Shown piece after piece: positions 57,601-64,000 of a stretch of 64,000 nucleotides of DNA (its first letter is position 1; each line of letters begins with the position of its first letter). Both the position numbers and the translations under genes were made by a program. The notes under the pieces were generated by a model, which saw only the letters and a program-made list of their open reading frames with translations, did no database searches and was not told the DNA's origin. Source of the stretch: Arion vulgaris (taxonomy: Eukaryota > Mollusca > Gastropoda > Stylommatophora > Arionidae); the NCBI GenBank assembly GCA_020796225.1, contig CM036762.1:15133786-15197785 (forward strand). Reading direction: 5' to 3'.

Positions 57601-60600
57601 GGAAATAACCCAGCAACAGTGAGAAGTGCTCGTGAAATAAAATTCATAAATACAATTTCTAATCAATTTTTGTGATTTAAAGTCCAATTTACAGTTAAAT
57701 GGATGAGGTACTAGTTTGTAAACATGTATGTTGTCAATACCATGCAAGTTGGATGTAAAAATTATACAAGTGAAGAAATAAAAATTAATGACAATATTGA
57801 ACGTATGTTTCTCTAAAAAATGTCAGTTTTATTGAGGATAAATGTAAATTGAAAGGTTGAAAAGCAATCTCCTAACAGAGGTTGATTTTACATGTGGGCA
57901 GCTATCACTTGTCTCCATACACCTTCGTGGTGCAGTCCTCATCTTCATTTAGAAACACTAATCGCGGCTCTTCATTCTGCCAAACAGTAGAGTTGAGTCC
58001 GTTGATGGTTGGCATGAATGGAGTTTATCAGTCCTGCAGTATATGGGAGTTTATCAGTCCTGCAGTTGCCTAGCCTGCAAGTTTGTACGGGCATGAGGGC
58101 CCTCATACAATCAAGACAGAGGTTCAACCTTGCACATGTCCATATTGTCCTCATGGAGCGAATTTGGAATTGACATTGAAGTACAAATATTTGCTGATAC
58201 TTTCAAATCTATTTCTTGACACTATATCTGACAAAGCAGGCACATTCAACAGTTTATCGGTAAACCAAAACATTCTGTAGTAAGGTAACTGGTGAGTTCG
58301 ACACATATAGTTTACATAAAGATAGATATTGATGTAATGAAAGTGTCCATGAAGGATCTGGATTTTTTTGAATTTTCATAGAGCAAATTATTTGGTTCGC
58401 TCTGTCCAGTTCTAAAAAAATACCTCGTGTAAAAATCGAGCGTGCTATGTGGTAATCACAAATAGAAATACTCTGAATCAATGTCATTTGCAGAACCTAT
58501 TTCTTCACTAAATTGTTCGATATTGATAGTGCTCAGCTGTTGCGTCTATTCTCTTTCAACTTTACAACCTGGGTGGACGGAGGGAAGCGGCGATGTTCGC
58601 ATCCATCAACAATCGTAATTCATCGTAACTAATAGATTACGCAAATAAATCATAAACACTAGAACTAGCATCGTAAATTTTTGCGCAAATATTGAATTAA
58701 TTATATATCAATCCGATTTATCCACGATCTCGCCTGCAAATTTCCATCAACTGAATCATAAATCCAGAAGTTTTCCAGAAAATAAAAACGTTTTTAAAAA
58801 TTCTCGAATACGAATCCACTAACACTAGAAACACGCAGATTTCTAAAATGACAGCAGCCATTATCGGCAATGACATCAGGGCTAAATTTAGCGTGTCTAT
58901 TAGAAAGATATAGAAAAACGATTTAAAGCGTATATACCGCCGGTGTAACGGCCGCTATGGGTTTATACCGATAACGGCGCATTCGGCCGCTCCAGGAATA
59001 AGAGGGTTAATAGAAAGATAGTGGTGGACAGACTCCTGCAGAACACCATGTTCTTATGTCTGAAAGTGGGATCTTCATCAGCATGCTACTAGGATTAGTT
59101 TTCACCTGAAGAAAGTTATCTTATCTTGAGAAAAGAAACCAAACTTTAGCTAGAGATCAATTTTTGTTATCACAAATGTAATTAACAATAGACAAATCAG
59201 TAAATAATATTTGTATTTTTTCTTTGTCCCATAAAGGTGAAGGTGCTGTATGTACGTAATTTGACATCTAGTGTAACAGAAGACTTATTGAAAGAGAAAT
59301 TTAGTGAGCATGGAAAAGTAGAGCGGGTGAAAAGGATAAAAGATTATGGGTTTGTTCACTTTGAGGAGCGTGACAATGCCCTGAAAGCAATGGAAGCTCT
59401 CAATGGACAGAAGATTGGCAACTTGGAAGTCAATATATCACTTGCAAAACCTTTATCAGAAAACAAGAAGAAGGAGTTGCGTGTACGTGAACATGACCAT
59501 CATATGACGAGAACTCCATACTACGGCTATGATGATTATTGGTTACCTCCAGTGCGAGCTCACCCAGGATTGCAAGTTGCAATGAGACGGCCACCATATC
59601 CAGGTATGAGTCAAGTGTTTCTCTGATATATGACACTGCTTTCAAATTTTTCTATCATTTTTAGTCTTATCCTCTACCTGTTTGTTTGTGTGCTTCAGTT
59701 GTTAACCATTCTCTGTGTGCTTTGTGCCAAGAATTTGAGTTTGTTACGCCCTGTTAGTCCCTCGCACTTCCAAATTTTGTACAAAGATATGCATATTATC
59801 CAACAGGACAACAAATTTGTACAGATAAGTAACTAAGAATTTACAAACAGAAAAAACTCCACTTTAACACTTGCACTACCACCCATTTTTCAACCAAGTC
59901 TGGCTCACTGTCACACTATTTTTTATCATGATCAGTTTTCAGGATGATAATTTCAAAAATCATAAAAAATAAACTTAGGACTTAGCTACTGACCTGTCTG
60001 TATGTATAGTATATTCATAATTCACCTGCAACTGCTGTTGGCGTTACTCCCCATACCTATCCACAGTATGATACGCCCCCGTTTTTGAGGTGGGGTCCAT
60101 CACCTACTCATGTACCCCTGGGAATATCTACTATTGATCTATAAACGTCACTTGAATCAAAGTTGAAATTTGTATCACATTCAGTTTTATTACTATCACT
60201 GGCTAAGAAGTCAGAGAGTCATTTTAGACCTATCATCGGCCATTTTGAAAATCTTTGTTTACTTACAAAAAATAACGTAAAATACATTCAAAATCGGACT
60301 TACCGCATGTGCGCTAGGTCCACTATTTTGGAGAGCACTTCTGAACAATTCAGAGGTAGTGCGTAATGTAATACCGGTGTACGGTCAGCGAAACTCCACA
60401 TGAAATAAAACTGTTCTCCCGGACAACAAAAGATGTACCCCCGGAGAACTAAAGTAAATCACGGCAGTGAAAGAGAGTTTAACCTTTGTCGTCGGTGGCA
60501 GCGATAGTGTTAAAGTACCACATCTGGAGTTACACTGTAGCATAGTATCAGAGCTGGCTCATGTCATTCTGCCCATTTAAAACATCATGTTTTATTGATA

Positions 60601-61097
60601 ATTTATTGCACTCTTAAACTGGGAAACATCCAAATGTTGCCGGGGCTATAAGGAGAGCAAGAATAGTAACACTGTGACCTACAAGGTATCTAGTAAGAGT
60701 TGACCGAGGAAGGGCATAAGCGAAACTACCTAGTAAATAAAAGTGTCACAGAAATTGGATGTGCTGGCTTACTTATAGGCACATAACTTGCACCAACATA
60801 CAATCACTCTTAGGCTCAGATCACACAAATCACAGAGTGGTTTAACAAATGCTCTATATGGAGCATAAGAAGAAGAAGAAACTGGGAACAAATTGTATTC
60901 CCATACTTGTATAGTTTTCTGAAATTTGCAACTGTTTGATGATGTTCACTTTGCTTATCTGTTTTAATGAGAATCCTTTGTTTTCTTCCTCAGAGCCCTT
61001 TTATGATGATTACTATGGCTATGATGAGTATGACTACTATGCATACCCGCCATTTCCCCCAATGAGAGGCGGACGTGGCAGAGTCGGCATGCCCCCT
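45483..61097 (+). CDS. SYNCRIP/hnRNPR: hnRNP R/Q (SYNCRIP/Syncrip-type) RNA-binding protein, 5' eight coding exons (gene continues beyond window)
   Basis: Exons join in frame at 45483-45612, 48542-48765, 49191-49298, 51469-51645, 53324-53459, 54600-54808, 59237-59603 and 60994-61097, all with AG/GT borders. They give 485 residues. Order: an N-terminal acidic/helical domain (about 1-115), the signature block [18 protein letters not shown]1 (about 155-230; RNP2 IFCGKI, RNP1 RGYAFITF), RRM2 (about 236-315; LFVGNL and RGFAFLEY), RRM3 (about 330-400; VLYVRNL and YGFVHFEE), then the start of a Tyr/Gly/Arg-rich tail ([18 protein letters not shown]). The family binds mRNA in nucleus and cytoplasm and acts in splicing, mRNA stability, translation and localisation (established for mammalian hnRNP R/Q and fly Syp). 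The ATG directly follows a splice acceptor, so 5' UTR exons lie upstream. The last exon seen ends at a GTAAGT donor, so the RGG tail and stop lie beyond the window. The introns are packed with MITEs and SINEs; none interrupts coding sequence. Confidence 0.95.
45848..46094 (-). repeat. head-A short retroposon (first hnRNP intron)
   Basis: Near full-length - strand copy: TTCTTCTTCACGTTCGTTC at its tail, CAAACCTCCTTAGTCACC and GGTAACCACACAGGC at its head. Confidence 0.8.
46096..46540. other. hnRNP first intron, unassigned
   Basis: Short - strand open frame without known domain; no repeat partner seen. Confidence 0.45.
46541..47445 (+). repeat. head-A short retroposon split by the 654-bp hairpin MITE
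   Basis: 5' part 46541-46685, 3' part 47344-47445 (GGGCCTACCAAACC... to CGCAAAGAAGAAG). The join matches uninterrupted copies apart from the TTAA duplication. Confidence 0.85.
46686..47339. mobile_element. 654-bp full-length hairpin MITE, TTAA target
   Basis: TTAA flanks both ends (46682-46685, 47340-47343). The termini are GGGGGGATTC(T)GGTCTTGAA, inverted. The inverted repeat continues far inward: the left half (ATGAATATAAATGAATTC, TAAGGTGAGCAATTGTAATA) recurs inverted in the right half, so the element can fold into one long hairpin. TTAA duplication fits piggyBac- or Kolobok-type transposases. It interrupts a head-A short retroposon (46541-47445) in the first hnRNP intron. Confidence 0.85.
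47605..47780 (-). repeat. tRNA-derived member of short repeat E
   Basis: On the - strand the head has A-box-like GTAGCTCGGCCTGC and B-box GGTTCGATCC. The other half (TTTTCTCCGACTTCAGAGGT) matches repeat E. Confidence 0.6.
47855..48411 (+). repeat. head-A short retroposon split by the 303-bp MITE
   Basis: Bounded by GTTGACGT (47847-47854, 48412-48419). The 3' end AAGAACAAACGTAAAGAAGA resumes after the MITE. Confidence 0.85.
48086..48388. mobile_element. 303-bp MITE, TTAA target, CTCTTTCCAC ends
   Basis: TTAA lies at 48082-48085 and 48389-48392. The ends are CTCTTTCCACGC and GTGTGGAAAGAG. Near the left end GCTTTAAGCCGCACACTGCG occurs twice in tandem. It interrupts a head-A retroposon whose sequence resumes right after it. 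Its sister is at 15477. Confidence 0.85.
48542..48765 (+). CDS. hnRNP R/Q exon: N-terminal acidic domain
   Basis: Acceptor GGTTACAG, donor GTTAGC. The exon encodes [19 protein letters not shown]... through KGPDEAKLK, including the family-typical NKSAFLCG and MKTYR motifs. It begins at phase 1 and ends at phase 0, joining exactly to the exons on either side. Confidence 0.94.
49191..49298 (+). CDS. hnRNP R/Q exon: conserved linker before RRM1
   Basis: A 36-codon phase 0-0 exon with acceptor TTTTCATAG. It encodes [20 protein letters not shown], one of the most conserved blocks of the hnRNP R/Q family, followed by a Pro/Gly-rich stretch before RRM1. Confidence 0.94.
49690..51270 (+). repeat. head-A retroposon (third-tail type) split by the 1.44-kb element
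   Basis: CAAAGAATAGAACCACCTG and CATGTCGTAAAAGGTGG precede the TTAA; GAGGCCAACCCCACACTGTA follows it. Head is decayed. Confidence 0.6.
49782..51225. mobile_element. 1.44-kb non-autonomous TTAA element, GGACAGAC ends
   Basis: TTAA at 49778-49781 and 51226-51229. Left end GGACAGACGCACCCT and right end AGAGTGCGGTCTGTCC are inverted. The interior is AT-rich with no convincing ORF. It splits a short retroposon whose head (to 49777) and tail (from 51230) lie on either side, in an hnRNP intron. Confidence 0.8.
51469..51645 (+). CDS. hnRNP R/Q exon: RRM1
   Basis: A 59-codon phase 0-0 exon, acceptor TTTTTCTCTAG. RNP2 is IFCGKI and RNP1 is RGYAFITF; the family motif [15 protein letters not shown] is present. 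It carries nearly the whole of RRM1. Confidence 0.95.
51915..52205 (+). repeat. tRNA-derived SINE H (hnRNP intron)
   Basis: Head TATAGCGTAGTGGATAGTAC, B-box-like GGATCAAATTCC, body GATGTTGACCACATCACACA, tail GGTATGAAAACAGGTTCTTT. Confidence 0.75.
52815..53095 (+). pseudogene. LINE C-terminal fragment (hnRNP intron)
   Basis: [40 protein letters not shown] and [16 protein letters not shown], ending at TAA followed by (GA)n at 53083-53097. Confidence 0.85.
53324..53459 (+). CDS. hnRNP R/Q exon: end of RRM1 and start of RRM2
   Basis: Acceptor TTCTATTTCCAG. It encodes [20 protein letters not shown] followed by the RRM2 RNP2 motif KLFVGNLP, and ends in phase 1 at donor GTACTA. Confidence 0.93.
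53677..53895 (-). repeat. head-B short retroposon, - strand (hnRNP intron)
   Basis: TCTTCTTCAAGAGCTTCATA at the tail; the head is shortened (TACCTTGTAGGTTGCAGTG without the GTCGTAAGAG hairpin). Confidence 0.7.
53900..54595. other. hnRNP intron between the RRM2 exons, unassigned
   Basis: No repeat or coding signal beyond the acceptor tract before 54600. Confidence 0.5.
54600..54808 (+). CDS. hnRNP R/Q exon: RRM2
   Basis: Acceptor TTTAATTTCAG. The exon encodes the body of RRM2 with RNP1 RGFAFLEY and the conserved VDWAD...[10 protein letters not shown] segment that leads into RRM3. It ends at phase 0, donor GTTAGT. Confidence 0.95.
54998..55149 (+). mobile_element. ~150-bp MITE with CAGTGGCGG-type termini (hnRNP intron)
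   Basis: A diverged third copy (CGGTGGCGGCTTGT ... ACCGCCACTG) in the intron after the RRM2 exon. Flanks ATGCCTC and ATGTCTC look like a decayed target duplication. Confidence 0.75.
55422..56879. mobile_element. 1.46-kb TTAA element, CCCTCTTATTCC ends, copy 1
   Basis: TTAA at 55418-55421 and 56880-56883. Left end CCCTCTTATTCCTAG, right end CTCCAGGAATAAGAGGG. CCC-starting ends with TTAA fit piggyBac-like elements. It carries no recognisable transposase. Copy 2 begins 670 bp downstream in the same orientation and the same intron. Confidence 0.85.
56885..57112 (+). repeat. tRNA-derived SINE H (hnRNP intron)
   Basis: Directly abuts the right TTAA of the first 1.46-kb element. Head GTAGCATAGTTGTTGTGAAC, B-box GGGTTCATCTCC, body CCTCAATTGGGTACCAGG, tail GGTAAAAAGGGTTTCC. 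Confidence 0.7.
57127..57259. mobile_element. 133-bp candidate TTAA MITE
   Basis: TTAA at 57123-57126 and 57260-57263. Ends CACCTTGTGGACCA and TGGTCCACTAAGAG match inverted at 11 of 14 positions. It lies between the two 1.46-kb elements. Confidence 0.5.
57548..59006. mobile_element. 1.46-kb TTAA element, CCCTCTTATTCC ends, copy 2
   Basis: TTAA at 57544-57547 and 59007-59010; colinear with the element at 55422 over its whole length with scattered substitutions and small indels. It lies just upstream of the RRM3 exon. Confidence 0.85.
59237..59603 (+). CDS. hnRNP R/Q exon: RRM3 and start of the C-terminal tail
   Basis: Acceptor CCCATAAAG. It encodes [18 protein letters not shown], the RRM3 RNP1-like YGFVHFEE, the SLAKP segment and a basic stretch with Tyr/Asp-rich and Pro-rich residues. 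Ends in phase 1 at GTATGA. RNP1 has Gly in place of the Ala usual in KDYAFIHF of relatives. Confidence 0.95.
59868..60509. mobile_element. 642-bp TTAA element, CACT...GCTGCCAC ends, copy 3
   Basis: TTAA at 59864-59867 and 60510-60513. Right end GTGGCAGCGATAGTG; the left end is degenerate (CACTTGCACTACCACC). Interior shared with 43420 and 41027: GTCTGGCTCACTG, ATCAGTTTTCAGG, CATACCTATCCA, ATCACCTACTC, TCAAAATCGGACTT. It lies in the hnRNP intron after the RRM3 exon. Confidence 0.8.
60630..60878 (+). repeat. head-B short retroposon (hnRNP intron)
   Basis: Flanked by AAACTGGGAA(A)CA (ending 60629; 60879-60890). Ends AAGAAGAAGAAG. Confidence 0.8.
60994..61097 (+). CDS. hnRNP R/Q exon: Tyr/Gly/Arg-rich tail
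   Basis: Acceptor TTCTTCCTCAG, donor GTAAGT (perfect consensus). It encodes [20 protein letters not shown] and then [14 protein letters not shown], the start of the low-complexity YG/RGG region typical of the family. The next exon is outside the window. Confidence 0.92.
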
Positions 61098-61210
61098 GTA
61101 AGTACATAGATAAGAACTTAACAAGCAGGGCTCTAGTATGCAAATGTGACATTTAATCTAGGTATTAAAAAAAAATTAGGGTGCACAAATGTCCGTGTTG
61201 CAAACACTGA

Positions 61211-61457
61211 CCTCGCCAGTGGTTACGGGGCCCAAATTTGGGGTGTAAAGAATAGAACCACTGTTGCCTGCCATGCATGTCGTAAGAGGCGACTAAGGAG
61301 GTTTAGCTGAAATCGGATGCACATGTCCTAAACGTGTAGAAATCTATGCGTTTAGGGGCTTACCAAAACCAATGTGCAACGTATACACGTTCTTGGCAAA
61401 GATCAAACATCACAGAGTGATTAAAATTGGTAGTAAGAACGACGCAAAGAAGAAAAA
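61211..61457 (+). repeat. head-A short retroposon (hnRNP intron)
   Basis: Near full-length copy starting CGCCAGTGGTTACGGGGCCC and ending in an A/G-rich tail GCAAAGAAGAAAAAG. Confidence 0.8.
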
Positions 61458-61642
61458 GACATATGTCTATGTTTTGTGTAGTTGGTTTTCTGTTGCCTCT
61501 TTTTAACATTTCTACTGTGCCTTCAGTTTTGGAGATAACCTACTATACTATCAATGATTTTGGGGAAGGTATTTGTTGCCTAGGGTGTATATGTATTGAA
61601 AATGTTTAGTGGTCCTTGAGTTTTTTAAGTTTATGTCAGAAG

Positions 61643-61888
61643 GGTCGCCAAGTGGTTACGGGCCCAAATTTGGGATGCAAAGAATAGAACCACTGTTACC
61701 TGCCACGCATGTCCTAAGAGCGACTAAGGAGATTTAGCTGAAATCGGATGCATGTGTCCTAAGCGTGTAGAAGTCTATGCGTTTAGGGGCCTACCAAACC
61801 AATGTGCAACGTATACACGTTCTTGGCAAAGATCAAACAAATCACAAAGATTGATTAAAATTGGTCGTAAGAACGACAAAAGAAAGAA
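61643..61888 (+). repeat. head-A short retroposon (hnRNP intron)
   Basis: Second copy in tandem order 190 bp after the first, more decayed in the head (GGTTACGGGCCCAAATTTGG, TGTCCTAAGAGCGACTAAGG). Confidence 0.8.
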
Positions 61889-61964
61889 GGGGTCTCTGTA
61901 GCGTTAGGTGTCTGTGTCAAGGTAACGGTTTGCTCCTCGTGGAGCCATCGGGATATTTTCCAGA

Positions 61965-62303
61965 CATCTCTGATCTCAGTGTAGGTGATATCGAGTTCCA
62001 AGTCCTATTGGGGATGGATGATAAATCGTACATCCTCTTTTCAGTTTGAGCATGTAAAAGAACCTGTAGCAGTTCAAAATCGAGAAGAGCAGGGTGGAAA
62101 GCCGCTGCCCAGGCAAATTCATTTGAAAAACATTAAAAATAAATTTCCTACAAAATATCTTCACCGTCTCCAAATTACACACCCTCACCAGTGCTACTGA
62201 GTTTGTGCACTGCAGCTGAGATCTTCCTGTGTAAGAAAGAGATCGGAGCACACATGTTACTCACCGAAGTTCAGTGATGATGGTCATATCGATCAATCAT
62301 GTC
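61965..62303 (+). repeat. metaSINE-like repeat D (hnRNP intron)
   Basis: CTCAGTGTAGGTGATATCGA to TCACCGAAGTTCAGTGATGA, colinear with 36693-37025. Confidence 0.8.
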
Positions 62304-62315
62304 AGAAGGATATCT

Positions 62316-62614
62316 CTTCTCGCGATCACCACCCAGACCGATGTACCAGACCTCCACATAAATTCTATTCATGTGGAAATCTGATTCATGCAGCCTTAGC
62401 AATGGTGTTTTACGTCACGTCTGCAGCATCATTTGGAGCTCTGGTGCTTATCCTTCGGCAATGTGTCCGGTTGCCGCCAGCGTTTACTCGGTTCGCTCTC
62501 CGTTCTCTAGCCATCTAGTGTTTTTACGGTTAGTCGCCTCTTACGACATGCATGGCAGGTAATAGTGTTTCTATTCTTTACACCCCAATTTGGGCCCCGG
62601 TAACCACTCGGGCG
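62316..62614 (-). repeat. composite retroposon: head A fused to a third tail type
   Basis: Bounded by a 12-bp duplication AGAAGGATATCT (62304-62315, 62615-62626). On the - strand: the head (62530-62614), a junction at CGACTAACCGTAAAAACACT, then a tail containing CAAATGATGCTGCAGACGTG and GAATCAGATTTCCACATG. The same tail occurs without the head at 14325-14530. Confidence 0.8.
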
Positions 62615-62734
62615 AGAAGGATATCTGAAACTGTTTTGCTGTGTGTGCAAAACTACTCTTGATTATCCCTGTGTAAGGTTTATTTTCATTTCTTCTATCT
62701 TCCACTGACTGCATAATTGTGGATGTTTATTTTG

Positions 62735-63300
62735 CTGAAACAGGTAGGTAGTTTTCATACTGCCTGTTACAAATTCTAAGGTTTAAATTTAATATCTTAG
62801 AGACCTTGTGGATGTTACTCTTTGCTGCAGTACCCCATGCTGACGTACAGTATTCGAACATCGTTATATATTTCTTGTATGTTGTTTTGTAACTTTTTCA
62901 TTTGTTCTACATTCTGTTCAAGCAAGTTTATTTCTAAACTGCAGTTCTGATTGTCCCTTTTGCTTGTCACTTGTCAGTGTGTTGTTTTCTTGTAAATCTT
63001 GGGTCAAAGATGGCTCCAAGGTGTGTAGGTGGTTAATCTGTTGACAGAGTGCCTTTTGTTAGAGATTGAAAGTTTATGCACATTAATAGATATGGCCCAC
63101 TCGCCAGTTCAGGTTGTCCATAGTTGACTATAACCTGATTTTTGTTGTGCCTATATTCACTTCGTTGCTGTATATTGCTAGACCATTATGGCATATATTT
63201 CACCGTAGAATTTGGCTGTCGTTCATGTAAAGGAGACATCCATGCTTGAAAATCTTGTTTCTGCTTTATCGCTTTCATAGTCTGACCGCAGCTACTTAGT
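62735..63300 (-). pseudogene. LINE RT relic (last hnRNP intron in the window)
   Basis: The - strand encodes KKYITMFEYCTSAWGTAAKS and KVSKILNLNLR, the thumb-region pattern of LINE RTs; upstream LAIYSNEVNIG. Confidence 0.55.
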
Positions 63301-64000
63301 TGTATAGATCTCATTTTATCTAGAACATGGGCACATTCACTTTGCTTTGTTGCCCATTGTTGGCATCACCAAAGTGCCTCAAACCTGTGCCCTAGCTGAC
63401 ACAGCTTCTAGCCTGCACTACATGAGGTTGATAATTTTTACAGGCATGATTATTAAGCAGGCAACTAATTTTCACTTTACGAAGAAAGCTATCTGTTCCT
63501 GGCAAGCCAAGTATTCCCTTACCTTGCAAACCCCAGGCATAGTGAAAATAGTGTCACATTTGCACAATGTAAATAAAAAAAAAAAGGTGTAACTTGTTAT
63601 ATACTTTTATCTCAAGGGTGAAGGGTGACTTAAAATTTGTATTATTTAATTTGTGTAAAACCAATCTATTAGATTGGTTTTACACAAATTTATAATTTAT
63701 AATAGAGCCCTGCTTGTCCATTTGCTGGAGGCATACTGTTTTAAACACAGTTTGTTTCCATAATGAGGGGAAGGTTGGGTCATTGTAAATGTGTTCATGA
63801 TCACATGAAATTGTCAGCTCTCTATATTTTTGGCTGTTAATTCTCTTCATATTGACATTGTTTACATACACATTTTCAACTTGAAAAATCACAGTTCTAA
63901 AGATATCACATTGAAGCGTCAATCGACGCATTTTTGGTTGATTTGAAACAATAAAATTTGTAAGATATTTGAGTTTCTGACTGTAACACATTTTCAATTC
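63300..64000. other. hnRNP intron at the right edge, unassigned
   Basis: Only the 21-bp-arm palindrome at 63648-63690 stands out. Confidence 0.5.
63648..63690. repeat. perfect inverted repeat, 21-bp arms, 1-nt loop
   Basis: AATTTGTGTAAAACCAATCT A / T / TAGATTGG..., in AT-rich intron sequence; partial complementarity extends outward. Confidence 0.9.

Noticed and set aside
55820..58280. Cys-rich open frames (CTCPYCPHG on +, [12 protein letters not shown] on -) in the 1.46-kb TTAA elements as piggyBac C-terminal fingers
   Set aside because: Spacing does not match the known finger and no transposase core is present, so a coding remnant cannot be supported.

Overview
This is a window of an AT-rich, repeat-dense invertebrate nuclear genome: introns are GT-AG and several kb long, there are many decayed non-LTR retrotransposons (LINEs), several short retroposon (SINE-like) families, TTAA-flanked MITEs and one Penelope-like element, and there is no bacterial gene organisation. 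The exon sequences of the hnRNP gene, the metaSINE-like short repeats and the abundance of Penelope/LINE relics suggest a lophotrochozoan such as a mollusc. An arthropod is not excluded, because the head of the commonest short retroposon recalls a repeat I remember from Lepidoptera. No lineage can be proved from this sequence alone.

Two host genes can be supported, both on the + strand. (1) About 3.6-17.7 kb: a five-exon gene for a predicted 430-residue protein with N-terminal membrane segments and one degenerate BIR (inhibitor-of-apoptosis) domain, split across the first two exons. Three short, mutually similar phase 2-2 exons follow. (2) About 45.5-61.1 kb: eight coding exons of an hnRNP R/Q (SYNCRIP/Syp) orthologue. 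They cover the start codon, the N-terminal acidic domain, three RRMs and the beginning of the Tyr/Gly/Arg-rich tail; the gene continues past the right edge. A 260-aa intact ORF (34.3-35.1 kb, - strand) with a C-terminal coiled coil is a third candidate of unknown function.

Almost everything else is mobile DNA. The LINE relics include RT cores with YADD, FADD or IADD motifs, RNase H domains and C-terminal zinc-knuckle tails (0.5, 1.9-3.1, 4.4-5.1, 5.4-6.4, 8.5, 10.1-11.1, 12.4-13.3, 17.9, 23.3, 25.8-26.4, 27.2-27.9, 30.3-31.0, 32.2, 33.1-34.2, 39.2, 40.4-41.0, 42.3-43.3, 45.2, 52.8 and 62.7-63.3 kb). A Penelope-like element with YIDD reverse transcriptase and GIY-YIG endonuclease lies at 37.4-39.2 kb. 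The TTAA-flanked MITEs fall into at least six families, concentrated in the introns of the hnRNP gene. There are also three copies of a ~165-bp MITE with CAGTGGCGG ends.

The most interesting observation is a modular short-retroposon superfamily. One ~90-nt 5' head carries a 7-bp long-range helix, a CCC/GGG hairpin and a GTCG/CGAC hairpin. It is joined to at least four different 3' modules, one of which is the 3' coding end of a LINE, and intact target-site duplications show that the fusions move as units. The helix shows compensatory changes between two subfamilies, so the head is probably a conserved RNA structure, possibly a 5' self-cleaving ribozyme of a parental LINE. Nested insertions (MITE in SINE, LINE in SINE, SINE in SINE, SINE in MITE, MITE in Penelope element) allow relative dating of many of these families.
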